NCBI GenBank assembly: GCA_948146395.1
Contig: OX411551.1
Coordinates: 47,758,854 to 47,822,853 of the forward strand
Length of the DNA: 64,000 nt
Direction: 5' to 3'
From: Fragum whitleyi
Lineage: Eukaryota > Mollusca > Bivalvia > Cardiida > Cardiidae
Shown here: positions 54,547 to 64,000 of the stretch, in pieces
Layout of the letters: the number at the start of each line of letters is the position of its first letter
Position numbering within the stretch: position 1 is the first letter of the stretch
Made by a program: the position numbers and the translations under genes
The notes under the pieces: generated by a model
Told to the model about the DNA's origin: nothing
The model's input: the letters and a program-made list of their open reading frames with translations, nothing else
Databases searched by the model: none

Positions 54547-56755
54547 GTCCGTTTGACTTCTATATGGACCAACATTTCGCCGGAAATCTCAGAAATTAAT
54601 CAATGAAACGCATACTTTTCTTGTCATATCATTTTTTCCAGCTAATACCATGACGAAATTTGTTTTTCAGAATTTTTGAATGTAAAATAATGATTTTGTC
54701 CGTCCGTCTACATGTTAACTTTAAGCATTTCATACCTTTTTGTTACTGTATTAAACGGAACAGCGAATTGCATAACCAAAAATAGTACTGATTTGCATAG
54801 GGGCCGAGTCAAAAGAGTAAGATTTTAATTGAATTGTATTACAGTGGTCTTGCGTTACCTCGAGAGGGCGAAATCTCGAATTCATGCGAAAGCTCGAGCT
54901 CGCCTTTCGGTCCCAACGCGTGTTTCTCTATTTTCTTGTTGGTTATTACTGCACTTACTCGAACGCGCGATTGTTCGATCGCTCGAACAGCAATCTCAGT
55001 CCCATAGTCAAATTTTACTGCATTCTCTCGAGCAAAGGGGTTCGCACATATCTGACATCTATTGTTTTGCATCAAAATTAACTTACAGTGCGTATTTGTT
55101 ATTTCATCCCATCGTAGAGAATACCTTCAGGCCTTTTCACCGGTTCTCACCGAGGCAGACAACTTGTTTTCACACCTATTTGTATGCCACACTTATTATT
55201 CTTACACTTAGGGTGTAAATGACGGGAATTTAATGATCAGAAAATAATTAAGAGACTTTGAAACAATCATAATTTAAACGTAGCCTACATTTTTTTTCGA
55301 ATAAATGTTCATCATCATTTTTAAACGGCTATCATCCTCGTGAGTAATTCAGCAGATTACTCATCTTTATAATGAAATATATTGTCAATTGCTCACCGAA
55401 ACATCATAACAACATTTTTTTTCAACTGTAGTTTTAATGTTTCGGTCGCCAATCGACGGTGTTCGGTACCAAATCGTGGTTAATGAAAAATGCGTCTTTT
55501 TAAATCGCCTTGAATCCCGCTTCATTTTTAATTTTGTTTTCTGCTTAACAAAACTTTTTGATAAATTCCAGAAAAAAAATATCAAAAGTTTGTGAACTTC
55601 TTTCTTTGTTAAAAGATGCCATTTAAGAAAACATCCTTACGATATAATTATATTAGGTACAAAGGAAGTTAGCTCTTAGAAAAACATTGTGAGAAAAGAA
55701 GGAATTGCTTGCGACCTCGCCCATCTTCTGACTTATAATAAGCTTGTTATAGTGCATCTCATTAAAATTGCCAAATCTAACATTTTGTCATTTCAACAGC
55801 CTATGTACTGAGAACAGACACTACTAACATTGACACCGTTGCCTTCATCGAATTTTGTACATTTTTCTCTTTTGAACCCTTACGATTTTACCAAATTAAA
55901 TCGCCTGATTTTACAAATCGTTTTAAATCGGAGTAATACTTTTAGTCAAACTATTCCTCGAGGAGTATTTTAGATAGGTACTGCATATTTTGAAGGCAAA
56001 CTATGCAAAGGTAGGTTTAAAAAGGAGTGAAACGTCTTCATAGATGATAATCATGCTTACTGGCATTAACTCGAATCATGCGATGACTCGAGCAAATTGG
56101 TCGGTCCCGTGTATGTTCGAGTTATCGCGAGACCACTGTACTATAAAATCGAGTTTTTCAATATAATTAAGGTTGTCTAGGATTTTTGCTACCGTTGGAT
56201 ATCAAATCTGTATATATTCTCTCTTTCTTCAGAAACTGTTTGACCAGATCATTGATTATTGATTTTATTCATTCTGAGATGAACCCTATATTTACATGTT
56301 AAGACCAATCAAAAAGCATTATTCAACGAAGTAATTGGGAATTTCACGAGGAAAACTTGATGAAAAGGTGAGTACTAACGGTAAAAATCACGTGCTATTT
56401 AAGTTTAAGATGACATGACCGTCGATATGCTAATTAGCATGTCCAAATAAGGAATAATGGACACTTCATCTGTCAAAAGTTTAGTATAAAAACCACGTGT
56501 TTTTACTATATATGTTGACATTTTCTTACTATTGAACAGCCTCCACCCCCCCTCGTGTTTAAGAACGGATAATGCGAAAATATTAACATTAACTAGATAG
56601 ACAAAATCATTATTTTGCAATCATTTTATTTTCAAAAAATATTTTTTGGAATGGTATTAAGCTAAAATTAAGATTTTACTACATACAAATCCTTTTTTCA
56701 AACGCAATTTTATGTAATTGATGAAAAGGTTGGTCCATATAGAAGTCAAACGGAC
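54547..56755 (-). mobile_element. MITE B, copy 2, split by a pogo-like element
   Basis: The same 27 bp inverted termini as copy 1 (54547-54573 and 56729-56755), and homologous to it through the interior on the opposite strand. Flanks are TA and TT. Removing the nested element and its duplicated TA leaves 910 bp against 911 bp for copy 1. Confidence 0.9.
54842..56138. mobile_element. pogo/Tigger-like non-autonomous element (1297 bp)
   Basis: TA lies on each side (54840-54841, 56139-56140). Ends are CAGTGGTCTTGCGTTACCTC and, inverted, CAGTGGTCTCGCGATAACTC; CAGTGG..CTCG termini with TA duplication fit the Tc1/mariner-pogo-Tigger group. The 129-codon frame at 54829-55218 overlaps the terminal repeat and shows no transposase motif. 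MITE B copy 1 provides the empty site. Confidence 0.8.
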
Positions 56756-56803
56756 TTTAACACAAAAAATGAGCGTAAGGTGTTTAGATAAACGGGTCCC
56801 AGG

Positions 56804-57588
56804 TGTGCAAATATCTTTTGAGTGCAACTCCTCCTACATACATGTATATGGTTTGACTAGGATGAAACTTTCACAGAATGTTCCTTGTTACTTCATCTAG
56901 CAAAAACTGTCAGGGTTTTGTAGTAGTTTGCTGCGTCCTGGAAAAAATGCCTAAATGCCATAAACCGTGCGATCTCAAGTCTTCTACATAAAAGGTCAGA
57001 TTTCATGATTTTTATAGTTCCTCTGACCTTAGGCTATTGTGTTGGCGATGTGTCCGTCGTGCGTCCGTGCGTCCGGTCGTAAACCTTTTCTTTTAAAATC
57101 TTCTCCTAAGAAACTGTTGGACAATTTCAACAAAACATCCAAGGAATTATCCTTGGGTGGCCCTCCTTCAAAGTTTTTCAGGAAATTTTGATAAAATGCA
57201 AAAAACATGTCTATTATCGGTGGGGCTACTTTCCAAATAAGGTAAAAAGTGACTTTACTCGGAACTTAATTGATGGATATCAATTAAATTTAACATGAAT
57301 GATCATTAGGTATCCCTTTATATGTCAAAAGAAGATATATTCTGATCGGATGAAAGTACGTCTTTTATGAGCGAAGTTCATTTCTCTAAATAGTATTATA
57401 TAAAGGAGTTCCTACAGCATTCTTGGTTCACTTGATTTAGACTAATGGTTTCATTTAGTAGTACTGTGTTAAACTAAAAGGGGATTTCTTCTTATTAAGT
57501 TGGAATGCGGAGCAATTCCAACTTAGATTTAACAAAACCGCAAAATGAACACAAGATAATTTCATTTCGGGTTTTTTGAGAACACATA
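56804..57588. other. Spacer with GTCC-type fragment
   Basis: GTGTCCGTCGTGCGTCCGTG and AAAATCTTCTCCTAAGAAAC near 57050-57110 match the leader and first unit of the GGAC-type family in reverse. No gene. Confidence 0.4.
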
Positions 57589-57969
57589 TCACGTGAACAG
57601 GATGTGAATACACTTCGGCCTATTTTGAACAGGATGTGAATACACTTCGGCCTATTTTGTATATCTCAACTTGACAAAGAATACAGTTTATTTCATCAAA
57701 AAGTAATAATGCTGTACAATTACACAACTATCACTTCATGTATATTATTAACACGCAAGTTTATGTTTTAAGCGATATTTTTGGAAAATTGCGTATGAAA
57801 GTATTAGAATCACATGTTTGCATTACTATAATTGGAAATCACGTGATAAGTCAAGTCCAATAAGGTCAGCAATTGACAATAACACTAGCCAATCACGTGA
57901 TCTACTTATTTGGCAATGTCGCTATCTGTTTTCTCAGTATTGTGGCGATAGCACAGGCCAATCACGTGA
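57589..57969. promoter_or_regulatory. Cluster of four TCACGTGA palindromes
   Basis: TCACGTGA occurs at 57589-57596, 57839-57846, 57893-57900 and 57962-57969. The last two lie in a diverged local duplication (CCAATCACGTGATCTRCTTATTT). TCACGTGA is the core E-box of MITF/TFE and USF-type bHLH factors. No gene is recognised nearby, so function is open. Confidence 0.4.
57595..57659. repeat. 33 bp perfect tandem duplication
   Basis: GAACAGGATGTGAATACACT then TCGGCCTATTTT occurs twice back to back with no differences, so it is recent. Confidence 0.9.
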
Positions 57970-58395
57970 TCTGCTTATTTAGTAAGGGTGCGACCTGTTT
58001 TTCGTAGAATTATGTTATAGCTTCTTTTAAAGGTATAGTTTCTCTTTCTGAACGACCTTATTACACATTTAACTTTTGACAAGTTGTTAATTTGTAAATT
58101 TCTGTCTAAGCTACGGAATAAAAATCTTTTCTTAAAGTGATGATACACTTTTAAAGTTAATAAATATTTTGCCACATATTGTCGTTTTTTCCGTCATATT
58201 GCAGTTATCTACATGAATGTTTCATTGTAAAAACTCAATACTCATCCAATAAAACCCTTGCCACCACATCTTTAATTGAATTATGAATATCTTGCGCAAT
58301 TGCATTCCATCACCAAGACAATTTACTATTTGAAACAAACCAACTAGTACAACTTGTTTTCTTCAAATTCTTACTCATCAACACGAGCACCATCA
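57970..58395. other. Spacer, nothing recognised
   Basis: AT-rich non-coding DNA. Confidence 0.3.
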
Positions 58396-58815
58396 TACAG
58401 TTAGTTACATGGTGACAGGGACATTCATCTCAATAAAAAACATTCTTAATCGCTAACTCAGCGCTCCATTCATCCCAAACAAACACCCAAACCATTCAAA
58501 AACGCTCAAAGTTATTAAAAAAAGAGATCCACATGTACATTCAAAATGAATTAAGCAAGAACCAAATCGCGATTTCACTGAAATTTAAAGCGTCTGATTG
58601 GTTCTTGACGGAATAGAAGCTATTGATTGAACTTTTATGCATATTTTATATAGGTTTTATATATCGCCAATTTTGTTCATCCCGAACAAAATAAGCGGTA
58701 TTGGATTCCCTCCCTTAAATTTCACTCAAAACTCGCTCCGCTCACTCATTCAACATCATGTCTAAATCATTCCAAAATCGTTCACCTTATCAATTTCACG
58801 ATGTTATTAACTGTA
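58396..58815 (+). mobile_element. Central-hairpin MITE family, copy 6
   Basis: Termini are TACAGTTAGTTACATGGTGA and TCACGATGTTATTAACTGTA. It has arms AATCGCTAACTCAGCGCTCC and AACTCGCTCCGCTCACTCAT, and the hairpin ATATCGCCAATTTTGTTCAT / CGAACAAAATAAGCGGTATT near 58660-58705. Confidence 0.85.
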
Positions 58816-59389
58816 TCCCCAAATCAATAGTAGAGGAGCATTTAATGATTTCATCATGTATGTCTCTGAGTCCATTGACCTTTTGTTTTCCGCTAGAAAA
58901 ACGGAGAAGCAATCGACCTGCAATAACGAAACTTTACACAAATATTGCCCATGATCAAAAGAAATACCCTATTGTTTCGGGGTCAAACATGTCACGGTCA
59001 TCAGTAAATTAAAACAGTTAACATTTCCCACTCTAACTGAACAACCAATTGACCCAAATCATAAAACTTGACACAAATGCTGTCAATGACCCGAGAAAGT
59101 GCCAAATTTTGGAGTCACAAAGGTCGAAATCACAATTGAACTTCGTCCAAAAATTGTCTTGAGATTCCAACTCATGAATTAAAAGACTTCCCAGCGAAAA
59201 TAGCTTTTCATCATAGACAAATCACTTGTTGAGGTCCACTTTGCGACACTTCAAATTAGAAATGTAATTAATAACTCAAATGGAGCAGAAGTCATTTGAA
59301 CAATAATAAACAAAATGTTTTGAGTGAAGAAGTATTCGCCTGTGAGTTCATTAGTCGGCTGTATGGTCCGTATTGTTTTCATCCTTTTA
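58816..59389. other. Spacer, nothing recognised
   Basis: The frame at 58758-59012 begins inside the MITE and has no protein features. Confidence 0.3.
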
Positions 59390-59940
59390 AGCTCACCTGA
59401 GCACAGCGTGCTCAAGGGGAGCTTTTAGGATCACCCTGACTCCGTCGTGTGTCGTCATATTTCTTAAACTTCTTCTTCTCCTAAACCACAGGGCCAATTT
59501 CAATGATTTTTTTGCCAGAATGTTCCGTGTGTGACCCTCTTCAAAATTGTCGCTTTATTCAAATTGGCCAATAAATATGGGTATGGCAGGGCGGGGCTTA
59601 TTTTGAGCCCAAAATCTTTGAACGACATCTACTCCTGAACCACTGGGCAGATTTCAATGAAACTTTTCAAGAATGGTACTTTGATGACCCTCTTCAAATA
59701 ATGTTGGCGAAGTTTCATTAGTCCATAAATATGGGCGTGGCAGGATAGGGCTAATTTTGAGTCTCCTCTGTAATAAATTGGTTGGCAATGTCTATTATAA
59801 CTGCTTATAAATCAAATAATGTCTCCCTTTCAACAATAAGGCAAATTTGAATGAATCTTTGCCAGAAAGTTTCTTGGATAAGATCCACTGGACCAATCGA
59901 ATTCAGGTGAGCGGTTTAAGGCCATTCTGGCCCTCTTGTT
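59390..59940 (-). mobile_element. GGAC-type repeat element, short reverse copy
   Basis: On the plus strand it opens AGCTCACCTGAGCACAGCGT then GCTCAAGGGGAGCTTTT and closes AGGTGAGCGGTTTAAGGCCA then TTCTGGCCCTCTTGTT, the reverse of the 51825 family. Inside are two degenerate units with AAATATGGGCGTGGCAGG. Confidence 0.78.
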
Positions 59941-60052
59941 ATCATTTTTCTTTCATCAGATTCAGGCCTGTATAGCGATTCAGGGGTTAAAGCGTCTCTC
60001 GTTGTTGAAATACATTAATCTATATACGCCCGTTAAAAGACAAGACGAATTA

Positions 60053-60401
60053 TGTGATCACCTGTGGTAGGCGTGAGGCGTCAGCTTCGTTAGTAGCTTG
60101 AGGTCACCGTCTCTTGAACGCATTCCAACTTATCAGTACTTTCAGTACTTTGATCTTAAAAGTGTGTTTGAAAGCGTGTTTAATTTTGAATTCGGATATT
60201 ATTGGACTTATTATTTGTGGACCAGGAACTTAATTAAATTGGATCTAAAATTCAAAACTCTAGGATTAAACATTCAAGGTATTGTAATTTGTTTTGTATT
60301 AGTTTCATATTGTCAATAATTCTGTTATTATTGTCAATAAATAGTGTTAATTGTAAAGTTTGTTGCTGGCTTCTTTGTTCTTGTTACATTGGCACGTAAC
60401 A
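60053..60401 (+). mobile_element. LTR of a gypsy-type retrotransposon (probable)
   Basis: The right boundary ...GTAACA just before the primer-binding site is well supported. The left boundary near 60053 is a guess (TGTGATCACCTG). AATAAA at 60336-60341 would be the LTR poly(A) signal. No second LTR was found in the window. Confidence 0.55.
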
Positions 60402-60404
60402 TAT

Positions 60405-60422
60405 TGGGGGCTCGTCCGGGAT
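60405..60422 (+). other. tRNA-Pro type primer-binding site
   Basis: TGGGGGCTCGTCCGGGAT is the complement of a tRNA-Pro 3' end as used by several retroelement groups. It lies 3 bp after the LTR end. Confidence 0.8.
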
Positions 60423-60604
60423 ACGAACATCAGACAAACAAACATTCAAAACAAAGCAAATCAAACAAATTTTGTATCTAAATCTGCTGTTCAAAATTAT
60501 TTAAGAAATTAATTTCATATCTCAATTTTAATAAATCTAGAGTGTACTTTCACTTTTATTTATCGAAATCTTACATTCTAGTTTGAATACAGCAACAAGC
60601 TACC

Positions 60605-61223
60605 ATGTCTTTTGACTTAAAATAATTTACGCACGAACCTTCCGTGGAGCTATTGAATTTGGGTAAAAAGTCTGATTTGCTTAATCTTGCCAAGCATTAT
60701 GAAATAAAAGAAGTCAAGTCCTCATTGCGAAAGCATGAAATTAAGAATATTTTGGTTCAATATTTTGTTGATGAGGACATTTTTGATGAAAAGGCTCTGT
60801 CTCTCATTGTTGATGTCACATCAGTTGCAAGCTCAAGAGAGCTTGAACTGTTAAAACTTCAAAAAGGGAGAAGGAATTGGAAATAGAAAGAAAGAGAGAG
60901 AAGAGAGAAAATTACAAGAAAAACAAGTAGTAGGAAAAGCTCGCAATATTTATTCGCAACTTAGAACAGAACAAAGCAATGATTATGATACTGTAAAAGA
61001 ACTCATTCTCAAAGGTTATGAGCTGGTTCCAGAAGCATACAGACAACAATTTAGAAGTTGTAGAAAAGAATCTGGCCAGACTCACGTTGAATTTGCAAGA
61101 AAAGAAGAAAAATTATTTGACAGATGGTGCTATTCTAAGAAAATAGACCAAAATTATGATAATCTTAGACAACTTATACAAGAATGGCGACACCTCAAGG
61201 GTTTCGCGGGAAAGAATGAGTGA
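60605..61223 (+). pseudogene. Broken gag of the LTR retrotransposon
   Basis: An ATG at 60605 is followed by an in-frame stop at 60623. The same frame then stays open to 60886 with a leucine/lysine-rich segment (LLNLGKKSDLLNLAKHYEIK), as at the start of many gypsy-type Gag proteins. Two frame shifts lie in the lysine/glutamate-rich stretch around 60865-60915. A third open piece (60855-61223) has VPEAYRQQFRSCRKES and a LIQEWRHLKGF end, resembling a retroelement capsid domain. No protease, polymerase or integrase follows, so only the 5' end of the element is left. It is clearly non-functional. Confidence 0.72.
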
Positions 61224-62619
61224 AAATGAAAATCGTAAATGTTTTCTTTAAAGTTGATAGATTGAGATTGGGAGATATATTGACAGACAGCACGAGATGA
61301 TACCAAAATACGTTGACATTAGGTAGCATATAATAAACAAGATTTGTTTTTAAAAAAACATATTCCATTTTTAAAATTTCCTTTGCAAGTTTGACGGATC
61401 TTGACTCGGTTGAAAGTTTACAAGAGTTGCCTGTGGACAACATAGCTCCCCAAAACTGCTGCTTGTTACAGACAGCACTGGACTAAAGATCAAAGTTCAA
61501 GTATTTAGTTAAGTTTAATTCCAGTAAAGTATCCGTCCATTCTGTTCAATCTGTATTTGTATATTTCTAAACAAACGTGAAATGAAAAAAATGCATTCAG
61601 GCTGATACTTTGCTGGAATCGTATCAAACCGTTTTGCAATTATCAATATGATATTCAGATAACTTTTATCCCGTTTTTACCAACGCCATGCCACCAAAAA
61701 CATCCACCTTGAGTACTTTTAGTGCTTTGATTTAACACAGCTTTATTTGTTCTCTTCTAGAATCATATAATTGTTTTCATATCAAAATCATGTGGGACCT
61801 CCAGACAATTTGTCCCTTTGTGCACCAGCAATTTATACAGTCTGGGGAAGGAATCGAACCTTCATACATGATTTTGTTTAATAAAAGGCATTAAGACCCT
61901 AATTTTGAAATAAGACAACACACCATGAAAATTCCAAAAAGTAAAAGTGTCTATGACAGGGTATCCAAGGAGATATATGAAACCCAAACCCTTAGGTCAG
62001 TAGAGCTAAAAACGTAGCACAAGGAATCATTGTCAAAATTATCCAACGAATTACAATACAGAATACCTTGCATGTTTTAAAAGTAGCTTATTAGCTGTCT
62101 GGACACTTGTTATTTTCAAATTTCTGCATTAAAAGAATGGAGGTGCATTTGTCTGTATATTCAAACTTAAAGTATGTATGAAGAAAATGCCAATGCAAAA
62201 TACATTGTACTTGGAAGTTAAATGTTGAATAAATTTTGTCAACATCCTTTATATAATCTTTGTCTAATGAATGCTTTCACATATTCTTAGGTATCTTTAA
62301 ATGTGGCTTGAATGGTTTGACTATATTGATAACAAGAAGTAAAGTTTAGATTTTTTTTTCAAAACTAGATACATTTAAACTCCTGAATCGACAACAGCCA
62401 GTTCAGTCATTATTCAGTACTGCAGAATTACAGTGCTTACAGCACTTTGATTACACTTATGGTTTGTGAGTCGAAGATTTTCAAATATTTTTGTGCATTA
62501 TTTGATTTGAAATCCGGGATACTACAACATTGGGTAGATTTTTAAGATAAATTAATAATTTCAAGTTTTTTGGTAGACAAGCATTGGACAATGCTCTATA
62601 CCAAATATGAAAGCTTGAG
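61224..62619. other. Non-coding DNA
   Basis: No gene. The frame at 61195-61443 (-) has no protein features. No second LTR or pol sequence is seen. Confidence 0.4.
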
Positions 62620-62882
62620 CCCTATCGTTTGGAAGGAGACATTTTTAAAGTTTTTTCGATTCAGGTTTCTATGACAACCGAAATTCTTCATGGATTCAAA
62701 TTCCATGAAGTATTCTGAAAGTCAATGTAATAAGGATCATTTCTGTGAAGTTTGGTTGAAATCTGATGGATAGTTTTGCAGGAGAAGATTTTTTTTAAAA
62801 TTGAAGAAGGACAGACCAAGGGACAGATGGATGTTGATTAATCACAATAGCTCACCTTGAGCACTTCTGCTCAGGTGAGCTG
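62620..62882 (+). repeat. Right-end fragment of a GGAC-type element
   Basis: GTTTGGTTGAAATCTGATGG, GGACAGACCAAGGGACAGAT, then TTGAGCACTTCTGCTCAGGT and GAGCTGAAA match the end of 51825-53307. Confidence 0.7.
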
Positions 62883-63429
62883 AAAGATAACTTTTTAATC
62901 TTTCAGAACATCAACAAAAACAATGAAATATTGATCCTGATCAGACTGCATACCATTTACTCAATTATGGCCAGGCTCTTTGCTTTATATACTGGTGTAC
63001 ACATATTTCCGACTGTCCGACTTCCGAATCATGCCTTACAAGAAACAAAAGATTTAAACACTCTTTTTATTAATATTTGAAAAGGTATTTTGTGTGCTAA
63101 TTTTTTTATTCAAATCTTCATGAAAGTAATTTTCAGCTTACTCCCATTTCGCATGTTTACAAACTATTAAGATCCATAAAAGAAATCTATTTGTTTTGTC
63201 AATTGACGTCCTTAACTTATTATAAATAAAAATATAACTTTCTTATTTCATAGTTGTATGAAAATGGAACTGTGGCAAAGTGGACTCATATCCCCAAATG
63301 GGGCTTTCTCCTAACAGGGCTATTTCCCAGTATAAGTGCTTTCAGTACATGATCTATTTGCAACATGATTAGAACAAAAGTGCCGTAGTTACCACTTTGC
63401 TTCTGTTTCGCAAAATAATTTTAGAGATT
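62883..63429. other. Spacer
   Basis: CTGATCAGACTGCATACC near 62938 recalls the centre of the palindromic MITE at 32101. Nothing else is seen. Confidence 0.35.
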
Positions 63430-64000
63430 TTATAAAATATACACTCAAAGACCAAGAGACTAAGTGTCAAGGGGCATAACTCTCGCAAAAATCAATGAAC
63501 CATAAAATCTTTGATCCATGTACATTTACAAACTATGGTGATGACATTGACCATGTTTCATTTAAATCAAGACAAAAAGTAAGGAGGAGTTGCGTTCACA
63601 AGGCTGCAATTTCAATAAGTCCCCCGTTACTTAGTTTTAAGGGGGTATAATTCAAGGAAATTAAAAAACCATGAAATATTTTATCCATGTACATCTATAA
63701 ATTATGGTGATGACATTGACCATGTTTCGTTTAAATTAAGACAAAAAGTTAGGAGGAGCCCAAGATACTAAGTTTTAAGAGGGCATAATTCAGGGAATAA
63801 TTAAAGATCCATAGAATCCTTACTTCATGCACATCTACCAATTTAGTTCAAAACATCCACTAAGTTTAATTTAGATCCAGTCAGAAACTTAAGAGGAGTT
63901 GCATTCATAAGGCTGCAATTTCAATAAGCTCCAGAGACTATGTTTTAAGAGGGCATAACTGAGGCAACAAGAAATGTCGCAGAGCGGACTTATACCCCCC
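63430..64000 (-). repeat. Tandem units of the 13024 family, running off the window
   Basis: Antisense units with GAGGGCATAACTCAG-type, ATCCATGTACATYTA, TGTTTCATTTAAATCAAGAC and AGGAGGAGTTGCGTTCACAA recur about every 136-168 bp. From about 63966, AACAAGAAATGTCGCAGAGC then GGACTTATACCCCC resembles the reversed terminus of the 25511 element, so another copy begins at the window edge. Confidence 0.75.

Larger units (their letters stand above)
54345..56798. mobile_element. MITE A copy split by MITE B
   Basis: The left piece (54345-54546: GGCCTGTTTCACTAAACTTC, GACGATTCCAATGAGATTAT) and right piece (56756-56798: AATGAGCGTAAGGTGTTTAG then ATAAACGGGTC) together cover the length of the copy at 49191-49445. 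CCAGG is at 54340-54344 and 56799-56803, the probable target duplication. Confidence 0.82.

Noticed and set aside
54829..55218. 129-codon plus-strand frame
   Set aside because: It starts outside and runs through the terminal inverted repeat of the pogo-like element, and its Ser/Leu/Arg-rich translation comes from CTCGAG-type repeats.
60098..60319. 73-codon frame
   Set aside because: It lies inside the probable LTR and has no protein similarity.

Overview
This window is nuclear DNA from an animal, most likely a bivalve or another mollusc. It is AT-rich with long non-coding stretches. Short inverted-repeat transposons and tRNA-derived SINEs are packed between the genes. Several repeats have the look familiar from bivalve genomes: GTCC/GGAC-rich leaders, termini such as AACAAGAGGRCC and CTCAGGTGAGCTAAA, and tandem internal units. 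The species is an inference; nothing here fixes it.

The only convincing protein-coding genes are five intronless genes for nicotinic-acetylcholine-receptor-like (Cys-loop) channel subunits, at 761-2086 (-), 10683-12017 (+), 23236-24585 (-), 35892-37214 (-) and 45797-47098 (-). Each is one open frame of 433-449 codons with a signal peptide, an extracellular ligand-binding-type domain with the 13-residue Cys-loop, four membrane segments with a cation-type TM2, and a short intracellular loop. All five lack the adjacent cysteine pair of loop C that marks alpha subunits. Four minus-strand copies form one subfamily. The plus-strand copy is more divergent. Gene starts are spaced about 10-12.7 kb apart. 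The 23.2 kb and 35.9 kb genes also share 5' flanking DNA, so at least that pair arose by DNA duplication, while the lack of introns points to an older retrocopy founder.

The DNA between the genes is a dense and partly datable transposon record. A 3.5 kb foldback structure (6365-9893) carries a 911 bp MITE in one arm only. A second copy of that MITE (54547-56755) is interrupted by a pogo/Tigger-like element and is itself inserted in a third MITE, a three-level nest. A 2.2 kb foldback element (25195-27395) has long terminal inverted repeats built of short units and a perfect 9 bp target duplication; it contains a repeat element with five 169 bp units. A family of about 420-490 bp elements with a central hairpin is present six times, and one copy has expanded an internal unit into a 66 bp tandem array. 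There are also a TTAA-flanked piggyBac-type MITE, an 8 bp-TSD hAT-like MITE, a decayed mariner, SINEs of at least two tRNA-headed families, and the broken 5' end of an LTR retrotransposon (about 60053-61223).

The genes look like members of a lineage-expanded receptor array that would assemble as pentameric cation channels, probably with other subunits supplying the principal agonist-binding face. The rest of the sequence is mostly repeat-derived. No ordinary tRNA, rRNA, CRISPR or operon structure is seen. All similarity statements are by eye.
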